DNA from: Asanoa ferruginea
Lineage (GTDB): Bacteria > Actinomycetota > Actinomycetes > Mycobacteriales > Micromonosporaceae
Length of the DNA stretch: 64,000 nucleotides
NCBI RefSeq assembly: GCF_003387075.1
Contig: NZ_QUMQ01000001.1
Span: forward strand, 2,852,001-2,916,000
Reading direction: 5' to 3'
Below are positions 21,767 to 29,880 of the stretch, piece after piece. The notes below the pieces were generated by a model. The model searched no databases and had not been told where the DNA came from. It was given only the letters and a program-made list of their open reading frames with translations. Numbering within the stretch: position 1 is the first letter of the stretch; every line of letters begins with the position of its first letter. Position numbers and translations under genes: made by a program.

Positions 21767-22312
21767 TCACGGATTAAGAACGATCGGGCCCGAGGTGGCC
21801 CCGTCGCGAGTCGCCTCGAACTCCACCGTCCAGGAGGTCGCGAAGCTGATCCCAGAGCACCGCTCGTCCGCTGCGAGTTGGAGAAGCACCGCATCCTGGA
21901 GCTTGACGTTGTTGAGCTGGTTGTCGTTGGCGATCACCGGTCCCGTTGTGCCGGGTTCGTAGGTGACGGCTGAAAGCATGCTGGCGCAGTAGCCCGCGTC
22001 GGTACCCCCGGTGATGTGGCCGCCGAGGATTGCGCTCGGCGTGATCTTCTTGATTCGGGCGTTGACGGTGTTGCTGGCGGGGTTCGAGACCTGGATGTTC
22101 ACGCTGCCCTTCTCTCCTGGCAGCAGCGAGAGCTGCCCGGGGCCGCGGCCGAGCCACGAACCGTTGACCGTGACGGAGTTGAAGGTCTCGGCGGTACCAG
22201 TCGCGTTTGCGGTGCCTGTCCGAGAGAACACCGCCCAAGCGGTGCCTGCAGCGGCGAGGACGCCCGCGGCGGCGAGGGTGGCGGCAAGGATTCGCTTCGA
22301 ACGCTTCTGCAA
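21767..22312 (-). CDS. Secreted small beta-rich protein (precedes in-frame LPXTG anchor)
   Basis: This 181-residue protein has a signal peptide (KRSKRILAATLAAAGVLAAAGTAWAVFS) followed by a GTANATG stretch, LLPGEKGSVNIQVSNPASNTV, and two late Cys in GYCASM and ERCSG. The layout (signal, Trp, sG-a-a motif, LxPG, NP, paired Cys) is shared with the two proteins at 23169 and 23657, so they are probably one family of small exported surface proteins. Function is unknown. The start is TTG with AGGAGAA 6 nt upstream. The stop is UGA followed directly by the LPXTG segment in frame. Confidence 0.75.
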   Translation of the reverse strand: MQKRSKRILAATLAAAGVLAAAGTAWAVFSRTGTANATGTAETFNSVTVNGSWLGRGPGQLSLLPGEKGSVNIQVSNPASNTVNARIKKITPSAILGGHITGGTDAGYCASMLSAVTYEPGTTGPVIANDNQLNNVKLQDAVLLQLAADERCSGISFATSWTVEFEATRDGATSGPIVLNP

Positions 22313-23168
22313 CGGAGTTCTCCTAGTGCGTGCCGGCGTCCGGGCCGGCTATGTATTCGGGGAGGGTGCCGCGGCGCATACCGGATGTTTCTGCCCAGTT
22401 GCGGCGACGAGGGAAACTATGCCGGAAGCGGACGAGATCGCAGCATAGAGAACACGGTTTGTGATTGCTCGCCGACAAGCGGTTCTGCCGGTCGAACTAG
22501 TCGAATGGCGCCGCCGGACCGGATGACCCCGAATAGGTGACGGGCGAATAATGCGATTATTGCTCGATGAGCCCGCCGCATTCGGCGCGCTTAATCGCGA
22601 CTATTGCTCGTCGAATAGCACCGAGAATTGCTCGCCGCGACGCCGCGGCGAGGCGGCCGGACGGTGGACCGCGAGAAGAACTCGCAAAGGCCGAAGATCC
22701 AGCGAAGTGCCAGGTCAGTGGCGCTATGGACGTACTCCGCTGGTGGTGGCAATGAGCCATGTGCTAGCCAGGTGTTTTCGCAGGTCAGAGCACTTTTGGC
22801 GATCACAGAACGCGGCTAAAGGGGACTTAACGGGCATAGCGGATCGCTCTAAGGGGTTAAGCCGTCAGGGCTTAGTTCGGGAATTTGTGCACAGAGAAGC
22901 TCGGACGGTTGCTTGTTGAGTGGAAAGCAAGATCTCGGGCATTGTTGTTCTCGGCGCCGGACCGCCTCCACCGGGCCGGCGCCATCGAGATTTTCTCTCG
23001 CCCCAATTAAGCCCCGCTTTGAAAGGACCATCCGCCGATGCGCGCGTTCACGAAGCGGGCCGTCGCCACTGCTGACAGCGCGGCCGGGCGACCAATTGTC
23101 ACTCCGGCCAACCACGCGGCCTGACCGCCGAGCCGTTTGAAACCGCACTCGGTAGGAGCGAACGTCCC
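22313..23168. other. Gene-poor 856-bp block upstream of divergent surface-protein genes
   Basis: No convincing gene fills this stretch. It is visibly less GC-rich than its neighbours in parts (22440-22620 and 22740-22920). It holds four copies of ATTGCTCG (22464, 22559, 22603, 22627), a CTAAAGGGGAC (22816-22826) whose reverse complement recurs before bldC, a small hairpin TAAGCC/GGCTTA (22858-22874), and near the right end a possible 28-codon frame. It probably contains the promoters of both surface-protein transcription units. Confidence 0.6.
23038..23124 (+). CDS. Possible 28-residue leader or gene remnant
   Basis: This frame begins at an ATG with GAAAGGA about 10 nt upstream and reads MRAFTKRAVATADSAAGRPI to a TGA 44 bp before the next gene. 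The first residues look like the start of a signal peptide (basic, then AVATA), but no hydrophobic core follows. It may be a deletion remnant of another member of the adjacent secreted family or a short leader peptide. Support is only the ribosome-binding site and position. Confidence 0.25.
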   Translation: MRAFTKRAVATADSAAGRPIVTPANHAA

Positions 23169-23651
23169 ATGCGCAACATCTCCCAGCGCACCGCCGTCAT
23201 CACCCTGGTCGTCGTCATCGTCGCCGGCATCGCCAGCGTGGCGTGGGCGGCATGGTCGGTCACGGGAAACGCCACGGCGACCGTGACCGCGTCGGAGGTG
23301 ACCGCGCTTCAGGCGACCGCCACGCCGACGGGGCATCTCTTCCCGGGCGGCAGCGCGGCCATCGAGGTCAGCGTCACCAATCCCAACGACTTCGCCGTCG
23401 AGGTGCAGTCGTTCTCGAAGGATCCGCGGGTGACGGTCGACGCGGCGCACGCCAAAGCGGGATGCACCGCCGCCAGCGTCCGCCTGAAGCCGACGAAGAC
23501 CGCGATCGCCCAGCGGGTCGACGGTGACGGCGGCACGAAGAGCTTCGTCGTCGAAGACGCCGTCGAGATGCTCGACAACGCGCCGCAGTCCTGCCAGGGC
23601 GCGTCCTTCGAGATCACGCTCGCGCTGGCCGGCGTGAGCCTCCCGGACTGA
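23169..23651 (+). CDS. Secreted/membrane-tethered small beta-rich protein
   Basis: This 160-residue protein has an N-terminal signal or anchor helix (RTAVITLVVVIVAGIASVAWAAWSVTG), then NATATVTASEV, an LFPGGSAAIEVSVTNPNDFAVEVQS segment and Cys residues in AGCTAAS and QSCQGAS. It shares the plan of the proteins at 21767 and 23657. The W-S-V-T-G-N-A-T pattern after the helix recalls exported filament-type proteins with SipW-like signals, but no such peptidase is nearby. GTAGGAGCG precedes the ATG. It is the first gene of a tight four-gene unit. Confidence 0.72.
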   Translation: MRNISQRTAVITLVVVIVAGIASVAWAAWSVTGNATATVTASEVTALQATATPTGHLFPGGSAAIEVSVTNPNDFAVEVQSFSKDPRVTVDAAHAKAGCTAASVRLKPTKTAIAQRVDGDGGTKSFVVEDAVEMLDNAPQSCQGASFEITLALAGVSLPD

Positions 23652-23656
23652 AGCTC

Positions 23657-24139
23657 GTGAAACTGATTACGGCGCTGAGCGCCGCCGCGCTGGCGCTCAC
23701 CCTGGTGGGCGTGGCGGCCGGTTCGGCCGCACAACCGGCCGGGGCCGACCTACGCCTTTCCGGCGTGGGCCGGCCCTGGCCGGGCGCCGGGCCAGACCAA
23801 CCGCGGACCTTCACCGTGGAGGCCACACCGGTCTCCGGCTTCTACCCGGGCGCCGAGCGGTCGGTCCCGGTCCTGGTGCGCAACCCCTACCCGTTCGACC
23901 TGCGGATCACCAGCCTCGGCGGCGAGGTGGCCGACAGTTCCCGCCGGGACTGCCCGGCCGGCCCCGCCAACCTGGCCGCCGGTCCGCACCAGGGCGAGCT
24001 GCCCATGACGTTGCGCGCACTCGAGGCGCGCGAAGCCGGTTCGATCCCGTTCCGGATGCCCATTTCGGTGACCGACCAATGCGTGGGGGTCACCTTCACC
24101 ATCCGGATCACCGGTGTAGCCACGAAGGTGAACAAGTGA
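23657..24139 (+). CDS. Secreted small beta-rich protein
   Basis: This 160-residue protein has a clear signal peptide (KLITALSAAALALTLVGVAAGSAAQPAGA) and a mature part with GFYPGAERSVPVLVRNPYPFDLRITSLG and two Cys (RDCPAG and DQCVG), the same PG...NP...C...C plan as its neighbours. Without an anchor helix it should be released or held by a partner. It starts at GTG, 5 bp after the preceding stop. Its own stop overlaps the next GTG (GTGA), so the unit is translationally coupled. Confidence 0.7.
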   Translation: MKLITALSAAALALTLVGVAAGSAAQPAGADLRLSGVGRPWPGAGPDQPRTFTVEATPVSGFYPGAERSVPVLVRNPYPFDLRITSLGGEVADSSRRDCPAGPANLAAGPHQGELPMTLRALEAREAGSIPFRMPISVTDQCVGVTFTIRITGVATKVNK

Positions 24140-25317
24140 AGCGACTGATCGCCACCTCTCCGGCCGTGCTCGGCGGAATCGCGGCCGTCACCCTGGTCGC
24201 CGGTGCCGGCGCGGCCATCGCCGCCTGGCGCGTGCAGAGCGAAGAGGTCGTGCTGACCGCCGGGACCGCGACGCTGTCCCAGGGCAACAAGCCGGTGGTC
24301 GCGGCAAAAGGCAACCTGGTCACGGTCTCCTGGACGCCCAACACGTTCGGCGAGCGCAAGGTCGACAGCTACCGGATCAAGCGGTACGACCTGAGCGGCA
24401 CCGCACAGCAGCCACACGGGGGCTGCGAGGAAAACGTGGCCAAGGAGACCTGCACCGACGCGCAGGTGCCGGTCGGCTCGTGGCGCTACACGGTGGTGCC
24501 GGTCAAGGCCGGCTGGACCGGGCCGGAGAGCGAGAAGAGCGACGCCGTCCTCGTCGCGGCCGACGGCAAGGTGGTGGTGATTCCGGCACCACTGGTCGAC
24601 AAGGCCGCCGGCCCGGCCGCCGGGCCCGCGGTCGTGCAGCTCGGCGATCCCGCCGACCCGGCTGTCGCGACCACCGACCTGGCCAACCAGCCGCCGGCGT
24701 GGACGCTTCAGCCCGGCGCAGACGGTGTGCTCGGCAAGGACGACACACTGACCTACGGCGGGAGTGCGGCGGTCGACCCCAAGACGATCATCAAGGACTG
24801 GGACGGCAAGGCGCGCGACGTCACCGTGGCGGCCAAGGCAGCCGACCCTGGCCACTCGGCGGTGCTGACCGTCGACGACGGCACGACGCGGGTGTTCGGG
24901 CCGCTGGCGGTGCCCGACTCGACGGTCGCGGCCGACACCACCTTCACCGCCACCCTGGCCGCGGTCGACGGTCGGATCGTCGTGACCCTCGGCGCGCCGC
25001 AGGTGGCGCCGGCACCCGACGAGGCGGCGCCCGCGCCCGCTCAGCCCACCGAGACCAGCCCGGGACAGCCGGTCCAGGAACCCGAGACGACCGCGCCGGC
25101 CGAGCCGCCCAGCCAGGAAGCACCGGCACCCACCGAGTCGGCCGGCAGCGGCACCGAAAGCGAACCGGCCGGCCCGCCGGCCAGCGACGGCGGCGGCGCC
25201 ACCGAGGGTGAGCCGGACACGCCGCTGACCGACACCTCAGCGACCGGGACGCCGCCGGCCGCCGAGGTCACCCCGACGGCGACCGGTGACCCGGCCGTCG
25301 TGCTCGTCTCCGCGTGA
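24136..25317 (+). CDS. Exported protein with fibronectin-III-like domain and Pro-rich tail
   Basis: This 393-residue protein starts with an exported helix (AVLGGIAAVTLVAGAGAAIAAW). A domain similar in pattern to fibronectin type III follows (VTVSWTPNTFGERKVDSYRIKRYDL ... GSWRYTVVPVKAGWTGPESEKSDAVLV). A further beta-rich part with DDGTTRVFGPLAVPDSTVAADTTFTATL comes next, and then about 110 residues of Pro/Glu/Ala/Thr-rich spacer with no LPXTG or end helix. It is probably a cell-surface protein whose spacer spans the wall. It overlaps its neighbours on both sides by 4 bp or less. Confidence 0.68.
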   Translation: MKRLIATSPAVLGGIAAVTLVAGAGAAIAAWRVQSEEVVLTAGTATLSQGNKPVVAAKGNLVTVSWTPNTFGERKVDSYRIKRYDLSGTAQQPHGGCEENVAKETCTDAQVPVGSWRYTVVPVKAGWTGPESEKSDAVLVAADGKVVVIPAPLVDKAAGPAAGPAVVQLGDPADPAVATTDLANQPPAWTLQPGADGVLGKDDTLTYGGSAAVDPKTIIKDWDGKARDVTVAAKAADPGHSAVLTVDDGTTRVFGPLAVPDSTVAADTTFTATLAAVDGRIVVTLGAPQVAPAPDEAAPAPAQPTETSPGQPVQEPETTAPAEPPSQEAPAPTESAGSGTESEPAGPPASDGGGATEGEPDTPLTDTSATGTPPAAEVTPTATGDPAVVLVSA

Positions 25318-25787
25318 TGACCGCCGCGGTCGACGAAGATGTGACGACCCGTGACCTGACCAGCCGTAACCTGGCGCAGGTCCGGAGCGGTGTTAACGGT
25401 GTGCAGCTCACGCCGAAGAAGATCCTCGCGCTTATGCTCGGGATCGGCCTGCCCGTGGTGATCTCAGCGGGCTGGGCGCTCGGCCAGCGTGGGCCGACCG
25501 AGACCGCCGAGGGCGGGGCCGGTGCGATGGGCACCGCGCCCGAGGAGCAGGTGCCTTCGCCGGCCGCGCAGCAAGACGTCTACGACGACGGGCCGGTTGT
25601 GGTTCCGATGGTGAGCACCGCTGCTACGGCGACGCCCACGCCGTCGGCCGAGGCGAAGACCTCGCCGGGGCCGCACCCGACCACCGGCGCGACCCCGCTG
25701 CCTGAAGACGAGACGCCGAGTCCGGAGCCAAGCCCCTCGGATCCGGAGCCGACGGTCGAGCCGAGCGTGCCGGCGACCGACCGCTAA
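25317..25787 (+). CDS. Single-span membrane protein with Pro/Thr-rich exterior
   Basis: This protein of about 156 residues has a cytoplasmic N-terminus, one membrane helix (ILALMLGIGLPVVISAGWALG near residues 43-63) and an acidic Pro/Ser/Thr-rich extracellular tail with repeated TPxP, PSPEPSPSDPEP-type runs. No domain is recognised. The start is the ATG at 25317, overlapping the preceding stop (TGATG), or the GTG at 25314. It ends the four-gene unit begun at 23169 and may hold the exported partners at the membrane; that is inference. Confidence 0.65.
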   Translation: MTAAVDEDVTTRDLTSRNLAQVRSGVNGVQLTPKKILALMLGIGLPVVISAGWALGQRGPTETAEGGAGAMGTAPEEQVPSPAAQQDVYDDGPVVVPMVSTAATATPTPSAEAKTSPGPHPTTGATPLPEDETPSPEPSPSDPEPTVEPSVPATDR

Positions 25788-25843
25788 AGCCGAAACCAGG
25801 CAAATCGCCCACCGAGCAAGCCGGCCGCCCGTACGGTCAGCTC

Positions 25844-26731
25844 ATGGGTCTGGTCTTGGCGATCGTTTCGGCGATCTGCTACGGATCGGCCTCGGTGTTT
25901 CAGGCGATGGCCGCCCGCCGGGCACCCGCCGGTGGCGAAGAGGTCGACGCCAAGTCGCTGGTCAAGGTTGTCGCGCAGTGGCGCTACATCCTGGGTCTGG
26001 GGCTCGACGGGCTCGGCTTCGTCTTCCAGTTCATCGCGCTGCGCAGCGTGCCGATCTTCCTCGTGCAGGCGGCCCTGGCGGCCAGCCTCGCGGTGACCGC
26101 CGTGATCGCCATCCCGCTGCTCAAGCTCCGGCTCGGTGCCGTCCAGTGGGGCGCGGTCGGTGGCGTCTGCGTCGGTCTCGCGCTGCTCGGTGTCTCGGCC
26201 GGCCGGGAGAACGCCGACCAGCCCTCGTGGTCGTTCCGGATCGGGGTGACGATCGCCGTACCCGTGCTGGCCCTGATCGGTCTGGCCGCCCTCAAGCTCA
26301 AGGAGCCGGTCCGGGCCGCCAGCCTCGGCCTGGTCGGCGGCCTGTTCTTCGGCATCGTGGCGCTCGCCGCGCGGTCGATCTCCGACGTCGAGTGGACGAA
26401 GTGGTTCACCGGGCCGGAGCTCTACACGCTGGTGGTCGCGGGCGGCCTGGCGTTCGTGTTCTACACGATCGGCCTCCAGCGGGCCTCGGTCACCACGGTG
26501 ACCGCCGGCCTGGTGATCGGCGAGACGGTGCTCCCGTCGGTAGTCGGCGTGATCGCCCTGGGCGACACCACCCGGCGCGGCTTCATTCCGGTCGCGGTGG
26601 TCGGCTTCGCGCTCGCGATCGCGTCCAGCCTGATGCTGGCCAAGTACGGCAGCTTGGAAGAGCCGGACGAGCCCGACGAGCCGGCCGCACCGGCGACGGG
26701 CCCTGGGACCGCCGAGTTGCAGGCGGACTAG
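25844..26731 (+). CDS. DMT/EamA-type transporter
   Basis: This 295-residue membrane protein has about ten predicted helices in two related halves, starting GLVLAIVSAICYGSASVFQAMAARRA. A DMT-typical VPIFLVQAALAASLAVTAVIAIPLLKLRL is present, and the second half ends with the TVTAGLVIGETVLPSVVGVIALGD pattern. The substrate is unknown. TACGGT (25832-25837) with a 6-nt gap precedes the ATG. The final TAG lies inside the left end of a small inverted-repeat element, so the original C-terminus may have been different. Confidence 0.85.
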   Translation: MGLVLAIVSAICYGSASVFQAMAARRAPAGGEEVDAKSLVKVVAQWRYILGLGLDGLGFVFQFIALRSVPIFLVQAALAASLAVTAVIAIPLLKLRLGAVQWGAVGGVCVGLALLGVSAGRENADQPSWSFRIGVTIAVPVLALIGLAALKLKEPVRAASLGLVGGLFFGIVALAARSISDVEWTKWFTGPELYTLVVAGGLAFVFYTIGLQRASVTTVTAGLVIGETVLPSVVGVIALGDTTRRGFIPVAVVGFALAIASSLMLAKYGSLEEPDEPDEPAAPATGPGTAELQAD

Positions 26732-26895
26732 GCCGTGTCCTGCCGCTCATCGCGGCCTGCGCCGGGCCCAGCTGCCGCCTGGCGGCGTCCCGGGATCACC
26801 GAGATACAACACCGGTATCCCGGCAATCCCGGGCCACCACCAGACAACATCTGGACTCCGTCTCGGCTCACGACGATCGACAGGACACGGCCTAG
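26728..26895. mobile_element. MITE-like element with 15-bp perfect terminal inverted repeats
   Basis: The left end CTAGGCCGTGTCCTG (26728-26742) and right end CAGGACACGGCCTAG (26881-26895) are exact reverse complements. The next 25-30 bp inward pair imperfectly (about 60 percent), so the 168-bp element is a partly symmetric palindrome. There is no coding capacity. Ends of this GGCCGTGTCC type with a CTAG target resemble IS5-family termini (recalled, not searched). The outer CTAG supplies the TAG stop of the EamA gene on the left and the TAG stop of the convergent peptidase gene on the right. Confidence 0.75.
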
Positions 26896-27593
26896 ATCTG
26901 CCGGGCACCCAGCGGCCGGTGCACCCCGGGCTCGACCCGGTAGGCGTCGGCGCCCGGCACCGAGGTGACCGCCTCGGCCAGGTCGGTGCCCACGTAGTGC
27001 AGGCCGGTGCCGTCGTCGGTGGCATACCCCGAGGGCAGCGTCCCGTCGTCGATCAACCGCTGGAAAAGGGCACGCCGCGGCTGCGTCGTCAGATCATGGT
27101 GTACGCCGTTGCTGTAGGGCAGGAAGCCCAGCGCGTCGGTCACCGGGTCGAGGTCGTCGGAGAACGAGTCGGTGGTGCCGCCCAGGTGCCAGCAGATGCT
27201 GCCCGCGCTGCCGCCGCCGAGCACCACCCCGGCCGCCCAGCACTCGCGGAGGATCTCGTCGAGCCGGTGCGCCCGCCAGACGGCCAGCAGGTTGACCACG
27301 CTGCCGCCGCCGACCCAGATCAGGTCCTGCGACAGCAGGAAGGCCCGCACGTCGCGGACGTTGGGCTGGGGAAACAGCGCCAGATGGCTGCCGTCGACGT
27401 CGGCGAGCACGGCGGCCACGCTGGCGATGGCGGCCGGGTCGTCGCCGACCGCGGTGGGGACGAAGCAGACCTTGGGGCGGCGGGCGCCGGTCAGCGAGAT
27501 CGCGTGGTCGAGCAGCGCGCTGCGCCGGCCCGGCGGTGTGGAAGCCGGGCGGAGATTCGGTGAGACTGCGAAGATCTGCTGCGGACGGGACAC
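26892..27593 (-). CDS. Peptidase E-like (S51 family) serine peptidase
   Basis: This 233-residue cytoplasmic protein has the S51 nucleophile motif GGGSAGSICW with the active Ser, preceded by DLIWVGGGSVVNLL, and a His in GVHHDL. PepE cleaves Asp-Xaa dipeptides; some homologues are cyanophycinases, but the short length and GSAGS context fit PepE-like enzymes. The GTG start has GATGAT 6 nt upstream on its strand and no ribosome-binding site, so it may be leaderless. Its stop codon lies in the right repeat of the MITE-like element. Confidence 0.85.
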   Translation of the reverse strand: MSRPQQIFAVSPNLRPASTPPGRRSALLDHAISLTGARRPKVCFVPTAVGDDPAAIASVAAVLADVDGSHLALFPQPNVRDVRAFLLSQDLIWVGGGSVVNLLAVWRAHRLDEILRECWAAGVVLGGGSAGSICWHLGGTTDSFSDDLDPVTDALGFLPYSNGVHHDLTTQPRRALFQRLIDDGTLPSGYATDDGTGLHYVGTDLAEAVTSVPGADAYRVEPGVHRPLGARQI

Positions 27594-27851
27594 GCGGTGA
27601 TCATCTCAGAGAGGCAACCGGCGGGGCTGACGACGCCCACCCCCGTAAGCGTCGCCCGCCCTCCGCCGGTGTCAGGCGGCCGCCGTCCCCCAACGGCAGG
27701 GCCACCATTCCCCCAAATGCGTCGCTCGTCGCCGGCCTTGCGGCCTGCGGCTTCCCCCGAAACCCCTTCGAGCGTGGCGCCGGTAATTACGGTAGTTCTT
27801 CTCGTGATCGAGGGACAAGCAAGATTCCTGTCTCGCCCATCACATCGGTCC

Positions 27852-28358
27852 TTACCGTTGATCCGGGCCAAAGAGATGTGCGAATGCCTGGAGGTTGGCC
27901 AGCGACTCGCCGCGCTTGACCCGCCACTCCCACTCGCGCCGGATCGCTGTGCCGAAGCCGATTTCCAGCATGGTGTCGAAGGATTCGTCGGCGTAGGTGA
28001 GCACCGCGCCGAGGAGCCGGTCGAGCTCGTCTTCGTTGACTCCTGCGAGGCCGACCCGGCCGGTCAGATAGACGTCGCCCACCACGTCGATGGAGAAGGC
28101 GACCCCATACATCCGGGCGTTGCGCTGGAGCAGCCAGGCCCACAGCTCTTCGCGGCGCTCGTCGGGCTGGCGCATCACGAACGCCTCGACGCGTAAGGCG
28201 TGCTCGCCGACGATCAGGTTGCAGCTCGTCTTGAGCTTGTGGGTGCCGGGCAGGGTCACCACGTAGGACAGCTCACCGGTCGGCTCGATGGCAAGCTCCC
28301 GCTCCGCGCAGACCCGCTCGATCAAGGCCGCGATTTCAGAGGGCGACGAGCTCACCAC
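27852..28358 (-). CDS. YbjN domain protein
   Basis: This 168-residue soluble protein of the YbjN family (a type III secretion chaperone-like fold) has the usual [25 protein letters not shown] segment. Its GTG start is interleaved with the mshA stop (TGG TGA read in the mshA frame), so it is co-translated downstream of mshA, as Rv0487 follows mshA in M. tuberculosis. The molecular role is unknown; linkage to mycothiol synthesis is conserved. Confidence 0.85.
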   Translation of the reverse strand: MVSSSPSEIAALIERVCAERELAIEPTGELSYVVTLPGTHKLKTSCNLIVGEHALRVEAFVMRQPDERREELWAWLLQRNARMYGVAFSIDVVGDVYLTGRVGLAGVNEDELDRLLGAVLTYADESFDTMLEIGFGTAIRREWEWRVKRGESLANLQAFAHLFGPDQR

Positions 28359-29752
28359 GCGGTCGTGCCCGCGCCCAATGCCGCTGCTTCGCCCTCGAGC
28401 CGGGCGGTCAGCCGCTCCCGATGCTCTGTCACCGCCCCACCGTAAACCGCGAGCAGCCCGCTCGCCGTGCGCGACCAGGAGAACTCGCTGGCGTGCGCGA
28501 CGGCACCGCCGGACAGGTCGGCGCGGCGGCCGGGCGCGGCCAGCAGGCCGCCCAGGGCCCGGGCCCAGTCGTCAGGGTCGTGCCCGTCGACCAGCAGGCC
28601 GCTGATCCCGTCGCGGACGGCGGTGACCAGGCCGCCGACGGCGGCGGCGACGACCGGGGTGCCGCAGGCCTGCGCCTCGAGCGCGACCAGGCCGAACGAC
28701 TCGTTGTAGGAGGGGACCGCGACCAGGTCGGCGGCCCGGTAGACGTCGGCCAGGTCGGAGCCGGTCTGCGGCGGCAGGAAGCGGATCGTGTGGCTGATGC
28801 CGAGCGACGCGGCCAGCTCGATCAGCGCGGTCGGCCGGTCGAGGCCGGTGCCGCTCGGGCCGCCGACGATCACCACGGTCAGGTCGCGGGCGATCTCGGG
28901 GTCGCGGGCGTGCAGCGCGGCGGCCGCGGCGAGCAGCACGTCGGGCGCCTTCAGCGGCTGGATCCGGCCGACGAACGCGACGACGTAGCCCCGCTCCGGC
29001 AGGCCCAGGTGGCGCCGGGCGGCGAGCTGGTCGCCGGGGGTGAAGCGGTCGAGGTCGACGCCGGGCTCGACGACGCTGACCTGGTCGGGGTCGGCGCCGT
29101 AGCGGTTGATCAGGTCGCGGGCCTCGAACGTCGTGTTGGCCACCAGCCGGTCGGCCTCGGCGACCACCTGCTCCTCGCCGACCACCCGGGCCAGCGGCTC
29201 GGGCCGGTCGCCGGACGCGAGCTGCGCGTTCTTGACCTTGGCGAGGGTGTGCGCGGAGTGCACCAGCGGCACGCCCCAGCGTTCCCGGGCGAGCCAGCCG
29301 ACCTGGCCGGAGATCCAGTAGTGCGAGTGCACCAGGTCGTAGTAACCGGGCGCGTGGGCCGCTTCGGCCCGCAGCACGCCGGTGGCGAACGCGCACATCT
29401 GCGCCGGCAGGTCTTCCTTGGCCAGGCCCTCGAACGGGCCCGAGATGACGTGGCGGACGGTCACGCCGGGCGCCATCTCCACGGTGTGCGGCAGCCCGCC
29501 GGAGGTGGCCCGGGTGAAGATCTCGGTCTCGACACCGGCTTCGGCGAGCCGGCGGGCGACTTCGGTGACGTAGACGTTCATCCCGCCCGCGTCGCCCGTG
29601 CCGGGCTGGTCGAGCGGCGAGGTGTGAACGGACAGGGTCGCGATGCGTCGGGGGAGCGGCCAGGGCTGGGAACCTCGCTGCCGGACGACGCCGGACGGCG
29701 CCTGCACCACATGTGCTCCCTTCGCGACGGGCCCAGATCGTTGGGCGCCCAT
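28352..29752 (-). CDS. mshA: D-inositol-3-phosphate glycosyltransferase MshA
   Basis: MshA transfers GlcNAc from UDP-GlcNAc to inositol 3-phosphate, the first step of mycothiol synthesis. The 466-residue GT4-type enzyme has the acceptor-site start [53 protein letters not shown] and the [17 protein letters not shown] donor motif. I chose the ATG at 29752, preceded by GGGGGAGAGG with an 8-nt gap, over starts up to 29818. The Ala/Gly-rich N-terminal 35 residues vary in the family. It leads the mshA-ybjN pair, which is divergent from the SDR gene. Confidence 0.95.
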   Translation of the reverse strand: MGAQRSGPVAKGAHVVQAPSGVVRQRGSQPWPLPRRIATLSVHTSPLDQPGTGDAGGMNVYVTEVARRLAEAGVETEIFTRATSGGLPHTVEMAPGVTVRHVISGPFEGLAKEDLPAQMCAFATGVLRAEAAHAPGYYDLVHSHYWISGQVGWLARERWGVPLVHSAHTLAKVKNAQLASGDRPEPLARVVGEEQVVAEADRLVANTTFEARDLINRYGADPDQVSVVEPGVDLDRFTPGDQLAARRHLGLPERGYVVAFVGRIQPLKAPDVLLAAAAALHARDPEIARDLTVVIVGGPSGTGLDRPTALIELAASLGISHTIRFLPPQTGSDLADVYRAADLVAVPSYNESFGLVALEAQACGTPVVAAAVGGLVTAVRDGISGLLVDGHDPDDWARALGGLLAAPGRRADLSGGAVAHASEFSWSRTASGLLAVYGGAVTEHRERLTARLEGEAAALGAGTTAW

Positions 29753-29880
29753 GGATAAAACCTCTCCCCCAGGCGACATCTTCCCCACGCACGAGTGGCT
29801 ACGCCTACCTAGCGGCATACAGACGTGACGGACTTCATCCGACCGTGAGCCACGACACGTGATGCGAGAGGATTGCGGGC

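Noticed and set aside
21652-21894. An 80-codon minus-strand frame rich in Arg overlapping the LPXTG segment
   Set aside because: It is out of frame with the signal-peptide protein and has no start signal or domain. The LPXTG frame explains the region better.
27594-27851. The 258-bp gap between peptidase E and the YbjN gene considered for an RNA gene
   Set aside because: No tRNA-like fold, clear promoter-terminator pair or frame was seen; it looks like ordinary intergenic DNA.
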